Assembly (NCBI GenBank): GCA_009833045.1 | Contig: WUUP01000006.1 | Coordinates: 87,369 to 151,368, forward strand | Direction: 5' to 3' | Length of the DNA stretch: 64,000 nucleotides | From: Saprospirales bacterium GYS_P2D | GTDB taxonomy: Bacteria > Bacteroidota > Bacteroidia > Chitinophagales > Saprospiraceae | Shown: piece by piece, positions 51,400 to 60,708 of the stretch | Position numbering within the stretch: the first letter of the stretch is position 1 | Layout of the letters: each line of letters begins with the position of its first letter | The notes under the pieces: generated by a model | The model's database searches: none | Told to the model about the DNA's origin: nothing | Seen by the model: the letters and a program-made list of their open reading frames with translations, nothing else | Made by a program: the position numbers and the translations under genes

Positions 51400-51766
51400 C
51401 CCTGAGTAATGAGGTGCCCTGATTCTTAAGGCACAGACTTAATTGTAATTATTCCTCTAGTAAAAATTTCTATGAGTCCGCCTGACCAGGTAATGGCAAA
51501 GGTTGATTTTCCTTTGCCGAATACCCCAGAAGTAATCAGTAGACTTTCGCTCGTGTAAATCGTATATCGGTGCGTAACAGTGTGAGCTCCCCAGTGAGTG
51601 TCACGACCTGCACAACAAGAAATTGAAAAAATAAAAATATCGAGACTATTGTAGCGAAATCGGAAGTGAGAGACGACATTCCGAGATAGTATAAGGTCTA
51701 CCGATTATCCAAAAAAAATCACGTAAGCCAAGTAGTTCCATTTGTGGTAGCTACTTGGCTTTTTTT
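51400..51766 (+). ncRNA. Candidate structured RNA of unknown class
   Basis: The 750-bp gap 51154-51904 has no credible coding frame but is unusually rich in stems on the plus strand. They are 51414-51418 with 51430-51434 (5 bp), 51495-51502 with 51511-51518 (8 bp, perfect, GC-rich), 51570-51573 with 51610-51613 (4 bp, closing a larger loop) and 51660-51665 with 51679-51684 (6 bp). The last has an alternative partner at 51701-51706, so a switch between two folds is possible. A strong terminator ends the region. A long 3' UTR of the TonB receptor is the main alternative, but 570 bp is long for that. I saw no tmRNA, RNase P or SRP signature; 6S RNA cannot be excluded. The 5' end is not defined. 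Confidence 0.4.
51725..51766 (+). terminator. Strong rho-independent terminator in the non-coding stretch
   Basis: A perfect 11-bp stem (51725-51735 with 51751-51761) is followed by a T tract of seven (51760-51766). On the minus strand an A8 run (51711-51718) would serve as a weaker tail. It is 570 bp after the nearest plus-strand stop codon, which suggests that it ends a separate RNA. Confidence 0.88.
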
Positions 51767-51904
51767 ATGCCTGTATTAGATCTTTCCAATATTGTTAAGC
51801 AGTGTTATCGATCCTTATTGTCCTGTTAAGTTGTCACTGATGTGAAAACTAAAGCAAAGTATTTGCTATTCATACTGCACAATCATAATTTTTAAAAACT
51901 ACTG

Positions 51905-52726
51905 ATGAACAGTTTCACATTTTTTGCATCAATTACTTTATACTTTTTGACGTCCGTCAATAGCTCCATACTTGCACAGGTGGTTCCTTCTAAGGAGGTC
52001 AATTGGGAGCAGCTCAATCCTGCTCGAGGTGATCAGAGTCCTCAGGCCGGCACACTTTGGGGCGACAGGAAAGCCGATGTAGCTACTGGTTTTTTGCTAA
52101 AGCCCGTAGATGGATTTGAGTCTCCAGCACATATACACAATGTATCCTATCGGGGTATCGTCATCAGCGGAGTCATACACAATGATGATCCCGCAGCTGA
52201 GCATATGTGGATGCCTACAGGATCCTTTTGGACGCAGCCCGCTGGCGAATCACACATCACAGCTGCAGAGGGTACTGAGACCTTAGCTTATATCGAGATA
52301 GACTCGGGTCCCTATCTGGTCATGCCGGCAGACGAGGCTTTTGACAATGGTGAAAGACCGATCAATGCCCACGAATCCAACATCGTATGGATGAATGCCA
52401 CAGATATCAGCTGGGCAGCAGCCGCTCAGAATGCTACCGAAGTAGCACTGCTCTGGGGACAGCATGCGCCAGGTCAAGAGAGAGGCATATTAGTCAAGAT
52501 TCCTAAAGGCTGGATGGGGCAGATACAGACCGATGGATCTCATCTGAAGTCAGTAGTCATATCTGGGGAATTATACTATCAAGACACCCCCAGCAAGAGC
52601 ATCGCCCTCGATGCTGGCAGCTATTTTGCGGGTGACAGTGAGGAGGTACACCCTATCACCATCAGTGAGATGTCTACGCTATATCTACGCAGTGATGGTA
52701 GGATCAAGATTAAGAAAAATAAATAG
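51905..52726 (+). CDS. Exported cupin protein (DUF4437)
   Basis: This 273-residue protein has a signal peptide (about 1-25, cleaved near ILAQ). Two cupin beta-barrels follow. The first (about 55-140) has [36 protein letters not shown] and a potential metal site of two His plus Glu. The second (about 165-260) has [19 protein letters not shown] and [11 protein letters not shown]. The order matches DUF4437, a bicupin family of unknown function. It is probably periplasmic. It follows the candidate RNA terminator by about 140 bp, so it is transcribed on its own. An enzymatic role on a small molecule is possible, but no substrate can be suggested. Confidence 0.85.
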   Translation: MNSFTFFASITLYFLTSVNSSILAQVVPSKEVNWEQLNPARGDQSPQAGTLWGDRKADVATGFLLKPVDGFESPAHIHNVSYRGIVISGVIHNDDPAAEHMWMPTGSFWTQPAGESHITAAEGTETLAYIEIDSGPYLVMPADEAFDNGERPINAHESNIVWMNATDISWAAAAQNATEVALLWGQHAPGQERGILVKIPKGWMGQIQTDGSHLKSVVISGELYYQDTPSKSIALDAGSYFAGDSEEVHPITISEMSTLYLRSDGRIKIKKNK

Positions 52727-52922
52727 CGATGGGAGGATTTATGCTTTTCCCTTGATGAGGAAGTAGAAATATGGATTTTTGATGATTCAGTAAGATTGTA
52801 TTTTGTTACAAAGGCTTCTCGACGCTTCTGTTACATTTTCAAAAAGACGGTTGTTTTGAATGATTCAACGGCTTTTCCTATGATTTTCGTTATTATTTTC
52901 ATTGGATTCTTGGAGCAAGCGA

Positions 52923-52930
52923 TACATTTG
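52923..52930 (+). promoter_or_regulatory. TAnnTTTG -7 promoter element before trpD
   Basis: TACATTTG matches the Bacteroidetes -7 consensus exactly, 35 nt upstream of the trpD start codon at 52966. An ATTG about 18 nt further upstream could be the -33 box. The 240-bp gap before trpD is otherwise without recognisable features. Confidence 0.5.
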
Positions 52931-52965
52931 ATACTTCATAATATAGACTTATAAAAATACTAACC

Positions 52966-53985
52966 ATGGCAGAGGTGGCATCTGGAGATATAGTGAATAT
53001 CAAATCTCAGCTCAATAGACTCTATCAACATGAGACACTGGCTAAAGAGGAGTGTCGAGAGCTACTCACGTGGATCGGAGAAGGGAGAGTCGATCCCTAT
53101 CAGACCACGGCACTACTGACCTGCTATCAGATGCGATCGATCACAGGTGGCGAGTTGTCTGGATTTAGAGAGGCGATGATTGATTTAGCTTTGCCGATAG
53201 ACTTCTCTGATATGGAGACGATCGATCTATGTGGTACCGGGGGTGATGGCAAGGATACATTTAATATCTCTACAGTTTCCTCCCTCGTAGTAGCTGGAGC
53301 GGGCTATAAAGTGGCTAAACATGGTAATTATGGGGTGTCTTCTGGTTGCGGTAGCTCCAATGTATTGGAGTACTTAGGCTACAAATTTTCTAATGATCAG
53401 GAAAAGCTACGATCCGATCTGGAGAAGGCTAATTTTTGCTACATGCATGCTCCTCTCTTTCATCCAGCTATGCGACATGTCGGAGCGATACGTCGAGGGA
53501 TGAAGACTAAGACCTTCTTTAATATGCTGGGGCCACTGCTCAATCCATCACGACCTCAGCGACAGATCACGGGAGTATTTAGTCCTACGTTATTGGATCT
53601 ATACCAGACAGTATTTGATGATATGGGCATCGAGTATGCGGTGATCCATGCAGATGATGGCTATGACGAGATTTCTTTGACAGGGACTTTTCAGATACGT
53701 ACTCGATCGGAGAATGCTACGCTATCACCTGAGGATGTGGGTCTGGCTATATTAGCACAGGAGGATCTTCATGGAGGGCACACTGTAGAGGCTGCAGCAG
53801 AGATATTCATGGCTATATTGAGTGGGCATGGTACCGCCGCCCAGCGAGCGGTGGTCAGTGCTAATGCGGGTTTCGCCATACAGAGATTTAAGCCAGATAC
53901 CTCTATAGTAGACTGTATCGCAGAGGCACAGGCATCTATCGATAGTGGTAGGGGGCTGGAGCGACTGAAGGCTATCGTGGAGTAG
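52966..53985 (+). CDS. trpD: Anthranilate phosphoribosyltransferase
   Basis: This 339-residue enzyme transfers phosphoribosyl from PRPP to anthranilate, the second step of tryptophan synthesis. The PRPP-binding signature DLCGTGGDGKDTFNIST (about residues 87-103) is intact, and KHGNYGVSSGCGSSN contains the KHGN element of the family; RHVGAIRRGMKTKTFFN and LGPLLNP also fit. The fold is cytoplasmic and homodimeric. It stands alone: neither neighbour is a trp gene, so the remaining pathway genes must be elsewhere, unlike the compact trp operon of many Bacteroidota. A pyrimidine phosphorylase-like alternative is unlikely given the intact signatures. It converges on the sensor gene with only 10 bp between stops. 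Confidence 0.94.
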   Translation: MAEVASGDIVNIKSQLNRLYQHETLAKEECRELLTWIGEGRVDPYQTTALLTCYQMRSITGGELSGFREAMIDLALPIDFSDMETIDLCGTGGDGKDTFNISTVSSLVVAGAGYKVAKHGNYGVSSGCGSSNVLEYLGYKFSNDQEKLRSDLEKANFCYMHAPLFHPAMRHVGAIRRGMKTKTFFNMLGPLLNPSRPQRQITGVFSPTLLDLYQTVFDDMGIEYAVIHADDGYDEISLTGTFQIRTRSENATLSPEDVGLAILAQEDLHGGHTVEAAAEIFMAILSGHGTAAQRAVVSANAGFAIQRFKPDTSIVDCIAEAQASIDSGRGLERLKAIVE

Positions 53986-53995
53986 AATAGCTTAT

Positions 53996-55180
53996 TTAGG
54001 CCTTCTTATGATTAGAAGGTTGATCACTTAGGACTATCCGATGGATGACTTCGTCGAGCTCTTCGGCGGCATCGTCGAGGTAGCTTATCATTTCGATTTT
54101 GGCTTGATCATCATCTTCCATCTTGATCACTTCGACTATTGACATGATTTTACTCAGCGGTCCTCGGATATCGTGACTTTGGATTTGATTGATTTCCTTG
54201 ATTTTTTCTTCTTGCTTTCGAGCTTTTGATTCGGCGATCTTTTTTTCGTGGATGTCTATACAGTTGAATGCTACTCCTATGATTTTACCTTGATCCTCAT
54301 AGACTGGATAGTAAGTAGCACTCATCCATCTGATATCTCCATCTATTGTAGGCATTGGCCAGTCGGCATTACTGATTTTGCCCTGGATAGCACGAGCATA
54401 GGAGGTTTTAAAATGTTCCTCAGTGCCTGGTACGACCAGGTCCTTGAATGACTTGTGCAGATTTAGGTTTTGACCTCTGTATTCCATCATTCGGATCTCT
54501 GCTTCCCGATTGTATTCTATGATATTTAGGTCGAGGTCCATCACGATATTGATAGCTGTATTACTGTCGTATATACCTCTGAATAGATTTGCCTGCTCCG
54601 TGAGTTTTCTATTCATGTATTCCATCTCCTTAGCTGCAGGTCGATAGACAAAGAAATATTCTGCCAACAATACCATGATGGCTAAGGCAGCTAAGAGCAG
54701 CTCTATGATGACAATATATCTCAATTTTCGATTGGCGTCGATCTCGAGTAGTGCTACCGCTTTCTCCATTTTAGCTAAGAAGCTGTTTTGATTCTGCTCT
54801 ATTTGATCAGTGCTTATTTGATTTATCTGTAGGAGATAGTTTTCCGCTGTATTTATATTTTGAGAGATGTCATAGAGGGCATCTATGGCTTCATTCGAGC
54901 GGATAGCTTCCACATTTATATCGGAGTCTCCATTTAGTAGGGCATTATGTCCTTTTTGCCATTCATAGAGTGTTTTCTGAGATCGAGACAGATAGGTCTC
55001 ATCTGTTTTAGCCATGGTCATCTCATACGTGAGTTTTTGGCTTAGCATTCGCTGACGACCTGCTACATTGATCACTTTGGCATCCTGATGTTTTTGATAT
55101 AGCTGGTACTGGATATAGGCCTGATTGACGATGATGACGATCAGAGCGAGCAGCGTACCTATGTAGTACTTTCGCTTCAT
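53996..55180 (-). CDS. PAS/HisKA membrane sensor without an ATPase domain
   Basis: This 394-residue protein has two membrane helices (about residues 5-27 and 154-178) that flank a periplasmic helical region. The segment INVAGRQRMLSQKL (37-50) is the PilJ/NarX-type four-helix signature. A PAS domain follows (about 200-312, ending FNCIDIHEKK). A HisKA-like helix carries H336 in QSHDIRGPLSKI. The protein then stops at 394, with no HATPase_c domain. It could dimerise with a full kinase, act as a phosphotransfer relay, or signal through its PAS domain alone. Bacteroidota encode many PAS proteins with this ending, so truncation by mutation need not be assumed. The gene converges on trpD. Confidence 0.87.
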   Translation of the reverse strand: MKRKYYIGTLLALIVIIVNQAYIQYQLYQKHQDAKVINVAGRQRMLSQKLTYEMTMAKTDETYLSRSQKTLYEWQKGHNALLNGDSDINVEAIRSNEAIDALYDISQNINTAENYLLQINQISTDQIEQNQNSFLAKMEKAVALLEIDANRKLRYIVIIELLLAALAIMVLLAEYFFVYRPAAKEMEYMNRKLTEQANLFRGIYDSNTAINIVMDLDLNIIEYNREAEIRMMEYRGQNLNLHKSFKDLVVPGTEEHFKTSYARAIQGKISNADWPMPTIDGDIRWMSATYYPVYEDQGKIIGVAFNCIDIHEKKIAESKARKQEEKIKEINQIQSHDIRGPLSKIMSIVEVIKMEDDDQAKIEMISYLDDAAEELDEVIHRIVLSDQPSNHKKA

Positions 55181-55239
55181 GGCAGTGTAATATGATCTCG
55201 TCGAGTCTGCAGGACTCTCTGCTCATTATTTATAAAATC

Positions 55240-55280
55240 TAAAAACATCAGATAGTAGACAGTTAAATCTTCTGAATATA
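55240..55280 (-). terminator. Probable terminator after the ettA gene
   Basis: AGATAGTAG (55250-55258) pairs with CTACTATCT (55272-55280). On the minus strand the stem is followed after 4 nt by a run of five T residues (complement of 55241-55245), just downstream of the EttA stop codon at 55304. Confidence 0.5.
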
Positions 55281-55303
55281 CCTACTATCTCTCAGTATTT
55301 CTG

Positions 55304-56974
55304 CTATAGCAAGCTTTTAAATCTTGGACGCTTAGGCGTGATGTCTCCCAGTCGCTCTTTTTTTGCAGCTTCAAATGCGCTAAAGTTACCCTCAAAGAAC
55401 TGTATTTGTCCTTCGTCTTCGTAGGAGAGTATATGTGTCGCCAGTCTATCGATGAACCATCTATCGTGCGATATCACTAAGACACATCCTGCGAAGTTTT
55501 CGATTGCTTCTTCCAGAGCTCGTAGTGTATTCACATCGATGTCATTAGTCGGCTCATCCAGCAGGAGCACATTGCCACCTTCTTTGAGCGTCATAGCGAG
55601 ATGTAGACGATTTCGCTCTCCCCCTGAGAGTACACCTACCTTCTTTTGTTGATCTCCTCCTTGAAAGTTGAATTTGCTCAGATATGCTCTCGAGTGGATT
55701 TCGCTGTTGCCGATTTTGATGAAATCTTCGCCTTGGCTCACCACCTCGTAGATAGTCTTCTCTGGCAGGAGATCTTTATGAGATTGATCCACATATGCCA
55801 GCTCTACAGTGCTACCGATAGTGATCTCTCCGCTGTCGGGCTTCTCTTCGCCCATGATCATCCTGAAGAGGGTAGACTTACCCACACCATTAGGACCTAT
55901 GATGCCTACGATGGCATTCTTAGGGATAGAGATACTCAGATCGTCTATGAGTACACGATTGTCAAATGCTTTAGTGACATGATCTATATCGATGACTACA
56001 TCTCCCAGACGTGGGCCTGGCGGGATATACAGTTCGAGTTTAGCTTCTTTTTCTTTGACCTCTTGGTTGCTCAGATTGTCATAGGCATTGAGACGAGCTT
56101 TCCCTTTTGCTTGGCGTCCTTTTTGGCCCATGCGAGACCATTCGAGCTCTCGTTTGAGTATCTTTTGGCGTTTAGACTCTGCTTTTTCTTCTTGAGCGAG
56201 ACGCTTTGATTTTTGATCCAGCCATGTCGAGTAGTTGCCTTCCCATGGGATACCTTCTCCACGATCGAGCTCAAGGATCCAGCCAGCGACATTGTCGAGG
56301 AAGTATCTATCGTGCGTGACAGCAATGACTGTACCTGGGAAGTTTTGGAGAAACTGCTCCAGCCAGTGTACACTTTCGGCATCGAGGTGGTTAGTCGGCT
56401 CATCCAGCAGTAGGATGTCAGGCTTGGATAAGAGGAGTCTACAGAGCGCTACTCTACGACGCTCACCCCCAGATAGTACCGCTACGCTCGCATCATCTGG
56501 CGGACATCGTAGTGCATCCATCGCTACCTCGAGCGTATGGTCCAGATCCCAGCCTCCGAGATGATCCATCTGCTCGAGTAGATCGCCCTGCTCCTCGATG
56601 AGCTTCATCATCGTGTCATCGTCCATTGGCTCAGCCAGCTTCATAGAGATGTCTTCATAGGCTTTGACGACATCGACGATATGCTGTACACCTTCTTGGA
56701 CGATCTCCTTTACAGTTTTACTCTCATCGAGCTCCGGCTCCTGAGGGAGATAGCCGATCTTATATTCTTTGTCAAAAGTGACTTTACCTTCATAATTAGT
56801 ATCGAGTCCGGCGATGATCTTGAGGAGACTCGACTTACCTGATCCATTGAGACCGAGCACACCGATCTTAGCACCATAGTAAAATGACAACCATATATTC
56901 TTGAGGACTTGCTTCTTAGGAGGGTAGGTCTTGCTGACTCCTTCCATAGCGAAAATCACTTTCTTATCTGACAT
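55304..56974 (-). CDS. ettA: Energy-dependent translational throttle protein EttA (ABC-F)
   Basis: This 556-residue ABC-F ATPase has two nucleotide-binding domains and no membrane segment. It gates the ribosomal exit site according to cell energy state. Domain one has Walker A GLNGSGKSS, signature LSGGERRRVALCRLL and Walker B LLLDEPTNHLD; domain two has GPNGVGKST, LSGGERNRLHLA and LLLDEPTNDID. A basic linker with a long helix (about 230-330, MGQKGRQAKGKARLNAYD) contacts the ribosome. Length and the ILKRELEWSRMGQKGRQAKG arm pattern fit EttA rather than Uup or YheS. The gene is monocistronic, between two minus-strand genes with terminators. Confidence 0.95.
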   Translation of the reverse strand: MSDKKVIFAMEGVSKTYPPKKQVLKNIWLSFYYGAKIGVLGLNGSGKSSLLKIIAGLDTNYEGKVTFDKEYKIGYLPQEPELDESKTVKEIVQEGVQHIVDVVKAYEDISMKLAEPMDDDTMMKLIEEQGDLLEQMDHLGGWDLDHTLEVAMDALRCPPDDASVAVLSGGERRRVALCRLLLSKPDILLLDEPTNHLDAESVHWLEQFLQNFPGTVIAVTHDRYFLDNVAGWILELDRGEGIPWEGNYSTWLDQKSKRLAQEEKAESKRQKILKRELEWSRMGQKGRQAKGKARLNAYDNLSNQEVKEKEAKLELYIPPGPRLGDVVIDIDHVTKAFDNRVLIDDLSISIPKNAIVGIIGPNGVGKSTLFRMIMGEEKPDSGEITIGSTVELAYVDQSHKDLLPEKTIYEVVSQGEDFIKIGNSEIHSRAYLSKFNFQGGDQQKKVGVLSGGERNRLHLAMTLKEGGNVLLLDEPTNDIDVNTLRALEEAIENFAGCVLVISHDRWFIDRLATHILSYEDEGQIQFFEGNFSAFEAAKKERLGDITPKRPRFKSLL

Positions 56975-57051
56975 GTTATTTTGTTTTTACTGAGACTGGT
57001 AAAGGTACTTACTCCTATCGATATTACTTTTCTTTTGGATCATGAGATATG

Positions 57052-57089
57052 AAAAAAGCGAATGAAGAGCCATTCTCCATTCGCTTTTT
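57052..57089 (-). terminator. Terminator of the ThuA-PQQ fusion gene
   Basis: A 12-bp perfect stem (57053-57064 with 57078-57089) lies 39-76 bp past the minus-strand stop codon of the fusion gene. It is followed on the minus strand by a T tract (complement of 57052-57057). The A/T-rich ends make it look bidirectional, but only the minus strand has a gene upstream. Confidence 0.8.
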
Positions 57090-57127
57090 AATTTATAAGT
57101 CACTTATACACTTTCGTGAAAACTACA

Positions 57128-60100
57128 TTATGATGGCTTCAGTCCTATGCCCACTATAGTGAATAGGTTTGCTGTAGCACTTTCATTTTCAAAAGTGAAG
57201 TATACCTTATGATTACCAGAAACTCCCTTGACGGGTATATCGTATGACGGAGGCATTGCACCAGGTATGAATGCCCCAGGCTTTATCATTGGTGACTCTC
57301 CGACTATAGGTCCATCCGGACTATCTATTCGTACGACTACTTTACCACCGACGAATCCCATTTGCTGAGGTGCCGATGCTGATACAGATATAGCGCCAAC
57401 TCCTGTGAAGTCGATCTCGTCGTACCCCACATGACCACCATGGCTGGTGGCCATGATGAGATCCATGCCTTCGTAGGTCATTTTGTTCACATCTTCTTCT
57501 GCGATATTGCTATGCAAATCGAGGTATGGAGCATTGAGTATGATCACTTCTTGAGATTTGATCGATGGCATTCCATTAGCACCTTTATCTTCATAGGCAG
57601 CACGGATGATCACAGAGCCCTTGCCTGGGATCATATCTTTGCTACTCACCGTATAGCTACCTTGGAGCGGTACTTGTGGGCCGTCTTGCCCCTCGGCCAA
57701 GCTCATGATATAGCTGACCATTTTAGCAGCATCAGAGACACTGAGGTCAGGATGAGCGGCCATGGCGACCTCTCCCCAGACACCATTCCCACCATTGATG
57801 ATTTTACTGATTAGGTAGTCGCCTGATTTTGGTACATCCTTATACTTCTGAGCGATATCGATATACATTGGTCCTACAGACTTGGTGTCCACTTTATGGC
57901 AGCTCGCACAGTCACTCTGGGCGATGAGATTTTTGCCAGCTGCGTAGGCTGATATTTCGTCAGCACTGACATGGCCTTGGGCAGCCTCGATTTGATCATA
58001 GCCCTCCTTTAGGAAGTCAAATGTCACCGCCACCTCGTCGTCAGGTATTTCACCATCTTCTCGGTCACTCACTTTGATGTCATAGTTGATCTGCCGATCT
58101 GGGAAGAAGAACATACTGTTAGTCTGTCCCATACCGATCTCCAGAGATGGAGGTTCGTTTCCTGCCATGATGGTGATTTTTTGAGAGGACTGTCCTCCTT
58201 TGCCATCTTTCAGCTCCAGCTGTGCTGTATATCGCCCTACCTTATCAAAGGTGTGCTCGATATCAGCGGTCTGATAGGTAGCGACAGTTTTATCATCTTC
58301 ATCCGTGATTGTCCATACATACTGCAGATCGTCATGGTCATAGTCATAGGACTCAGCGGCGGTCAGCGAGGCAGTGAATGGTACTGCACCCTTAGTTTTC
58401 TCCGTTTTGAGGTCAATGACTGGCTGACGATTACCACCATTATATTCGATCTTGATCAGGCGAGCATTTTCATTTTGTTGAAACCATCCAGTACCATACT
58501 CCAGCATGTACAGGTCTCCACTCGGCCCAAACTCCATATCCATAGGATTACTAAACTTATAGCTCGGCATGAATTTTTCCAATTCTACGAGATCACCTTC
58601 AGCATCCATAGTCACAGCGATGATCCAGCCTCTCATCCAATCATAGATGAATAGCTTTCCATCATAATAATCGGGAAATGCTCTTTCCGCTCCAGAAAAC
58701 ATGTCCGAATAAAAAACTGGTCCGGCCATGGCATTACGACCTCCCGTCCCTACTATAGGAAATTCCTCCGATGGTCCATATGGATAGTAGATGAACGCAG
58801 GCTGAGCAGGGGGTAGCTCCTGCATCCCTGTATTATTGGGACTGTCATTGATAGGTCGAGCAGGGTCAAACTGTGTCGTGCCTGCCTCCTCCGTGAAGTC
58901 TCGATCAAAGTAAGCTTTATTATCCGCTACGAAGAGTGGCCAACCAAAGAATCCTGGCTCTCTGAGCTGATTGACTTCATCATGTCCAGCGGGACCCTGA
59001 CCATCTTTGGGCTCTCCAGCATCGGGGCCCACATCTCCCCAGTATACATAGCCGGTCTTTTGATCTACCGAGATACGATAGGGATTTCGCATACCCATAC
59101 CGAGTATCTCGGGTCGAGTGCCTGGCGTACCGGGAGCGAATAGATTGCCCTCTGGGATGGTGTAGCTGCCATCTGCCTGAGGCGTGATGCGGAGTATCTT
59201 ACCACGTAGATCGTTAGGATTGGCCGAGCTCTTTTGTGCATCCCATGGATACCGACCTTCTCGCTCATCGATAGGTGCGTAGCGTGTGTCAAATGGATTC
59301 GTATTGTCACCTGTACTCAGATAGAGATTGCCCTGAGCGTCAAATGTGATAGATCCTCCAGTATGGCAGCATTCCTCACGCTGCACTTCTATTTCGAGCA
59401 TGGTGACCATGCTCTCTTCGTTGAGCTGATCGCCATCGAGTACCCATCGAGTCAGCACGTTCACCGGACGATCACCAGCTAAAGAATGGTAGAAGTAGAC
59501 CCAGCCGTTCTCTTCAAAATTGGGATCGATCGCTAAGCCAAGAAGACCGTCCTCGGCTTCATCTTCCTCTTTTTTGCGGTTGTTGTATTTATGACTTACG
59601 TCAAATCTGTAGATCTCCTCTGACATCTGGTCTTCGGGATAGTAGAGTCTGACTCCACCTCTCCGCTGAATATATAGTATACGCTCATCAGGTAAGACGG
59701 CGAGTTCTATAGGCTCGAAAAGATTGTCTTCTAAGACGACCTTAGTGAACCTGTTTTCATCGGGTGGGCGTTGTTTTGTCGCTTTGCTATAGTCGAGCTG
59801 AGTGAGTTGATCTCCACCGAGAGCCCAGTGGATTGCGCCTTTGATGTGATTGACGAATAGGGGATTTTCATACATCTCATCAGTATGACCGAGAGCTGTG
59901 TAAAATGCTCGCCCACCATCAAACTCGTGATACCATGACATCGGATGATTCCCGTTTTTTTCTCCGCCTTCATAGCTGGATTCGTCGATTTTGACTAAGG
60001 GCTTGATGAGATCCAATTGCAGTGATTTAAAATTGTAAAACTCATCCGTCGCGGTAAATCGATCTGGCATACTATCCATCGATGGATGATCATGATCTAC

Positions 60101-60556
60101 GGCATCAAAATCCGCTGTGCGGACATTCGGATTATTAGGATGACTAAGGAAGTAGGCCCCTACCAGTTTGTTATACCAGGGCCAAGTATACTCGGTGTCT
60201 GTGGCTGAGTGTATGCCGACAAAGCCTCCACCTGCCTGAATGAATCGCTGAAAGTCAATCTGCTGATTAGCATCCAAAATATCTCCGGTAGTATTGAGGA
60301 ATATCACAGTATGATATTGCGACAGGTTTTCTTCGGTGAATAATGAGGCATCTTCTGTGGAATCGACTATATAGCCCTTTTCAACTCCGATTTTTTGGAT
60401 GGCAGCTATACCAGCTGGTATGCTCTCATGTCTGAATCCCTCCGTCTTGCTAAAGACCAATATATGCGGCTCTTGATCTGTACCACAAGAACCCAAGGAT
60501 AGAAGAAGAGCAACTACGATGCAGTAGCTGATAGTAGATAAGATTTGTTTTTTCAT
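57128..60556 (-). CDS. Lipoprotein fusion: ThuA, PQQ-type sugar dehydrogenase, PKD, cytochrome c, CBM-like
   Basis: This is a 1142-residue envelope lipoprotein (lipobox LGSC). An N-terminal ThuA-like domain (about 25-250, HSATDTEYTW, GHTDEMYENP) is followed by a soluble PQQ-dependent glucose/sorbosone dehydrogenase beta-propeller (about 265-720, HTGGSITFDAQGNLYLSTGD, LEYGTGWF). A PKD domain (about 725-810), a c-type cytochrome domain with the heme motif CASCHK (Cys at about 883) and a C-terminal carbohydrate-binding-module-like beta domain (about 970-1142) complete it. The order suggests oxidation of a sugar with electrons passed to the attached haem. ThuA-PQQ-cytochrome fusions are known in Bacteroidota. 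An ATG 21 bp upstream (60577) is in frame, but 60556 gives the regular lipoprotein signal MKKQILSTISYCIVVALL. Confidence 0.88.
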   Translation of the reverse strand: MKKQILSTISYCIVVALLLSLGSCGTDQEPHILVFSKTEGFRHESIPAGIAAIQKIGVEKGYIVDSTEDASLFTEENLSQYHTVIFLNTTGDILDANQQIDFQRFIQAGGGFVGIHSATDTEYTWPWYNKLVGAYFLSHPNNPNVRTADFDAVDHDHPSMDSMPDRFTATDEFYNFKSLQLDLIKPLVKIDESSYEGGEKNGNHPMSWYHEFDGGRAFYTALGHTDEMYENPLFVNHIKGAIHWALGGDQLTQLDYSKATKQRPPDENRFTKVVLEDNLFEPIELAVLPDERILYIQRRGGVRLYYPEDQMSEEIYRFDVSHKYNNRKKEEDEAEDGLLGLAIDPNFEENGWVYFYHSLAGDRPVNVLTRWVLDGDQLNEESMVTMLEIEVQREECCHTGGSITFDAQGNLYLSTGDNTNPFDTRYAPIDEREGRYPWDAQKSSANPNDLRGKILRITPQADGSYTIPEGNLFAPGTPGTRPEILGMGMRNPYRISVDQKTGYVYWGDVGPDAGEPKDGQGPAGHDEVNQLREPGFFGWPLFVADNKAYFDRDFTEEAGTTQFDPARPINDSPNNTGMQELPPAQPAFIYYPYGPSEEFPIVGTGGRNAMAGPVFYSDMFSGAERAFPDYYDGKLFIYDWMRGWIIAVTMDAEGDLVELEKFMPSYKFSNPMDMEFGPSGDLYMLEYGTGWFQQNENARLIKIEYNGGNRQPVIDLKTEKTKGAVPFTASLTAAESYDYDHDDLQYVWTITDEDDKTVATYQTADIEHTFDKVGRYTAQLELKDGKGGQSSQKITIMAGNEPPSLEIGMGQTNSMFFFPDRQINYDIKVSDREDGEIPDDEVAVTFDFLKEGYDQIEAAQGHVSADEISAYAAGKNLIAQSDCASCHKVDTKSVGPMYIDIAQKYKDVPKSGDYLISKIINGGNGVWGEVAMAAHPDLSVSDAAKMVSYIMSLAEGQDGPQVPLQGSYTVSSKDMIPGKGSVIIRAAYEDKGANGMPSIKSQEVIILNAPYLDLHSNIAEEDVNKMTYEGMDLIMATSHGGHVGYDEIDFTGVGAISVSASAPQQMGFVGGKVVVRIDSPDGPIVGESPMIKPGAFIPGAMPPSYDIPVKGVSGNHKVYFTFENESATANLFTIVGIGLKPS

Positions 60557-60600
60557 AAGATTGATATATCTCGCCAAGATAGGCTATCAATCAATTGAGA

Positions 60601-60631
60601 CAAAGTAACACAAATGAAATAATGGTCCAAT
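60601..60631 (-). promoter_or_regulatory. Promoter of the ThuA-PQQ fusion gene
   Basis: On the minus strand TTACTTTG (complement of 60601-60608) is one change from TAnnTTTG. ATTG (complement of 60628-60631) lies 19 nt upstream in the -33 position. It is 45 nt before the chosen start codon at 60556. Confidence 0.4.
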
Positions 60632-60708
60632 TGGTCGTCACGTATACTCCATTATCAATAGTCTTAGTTTTTAGGGACAATCAAAGAGACGTTAATTCTC
60701 AATATGAT

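Noticed and set aside
51154-51904. Phage, tmRNA or rRNA genes in the non-coding stretch.
   Set aside because: No tag-peptide frame, no GGTTTCGAC-type tmRNA start, no rRNA core sequence and no integrase were found.
52860-52895. Inverted repeat-like sequence ACGGTTG…CAACGGC before trpD as a terminator or operator.
   Set aside because: Pairing has two mismatches in seven positions and does not form a continuous stem.
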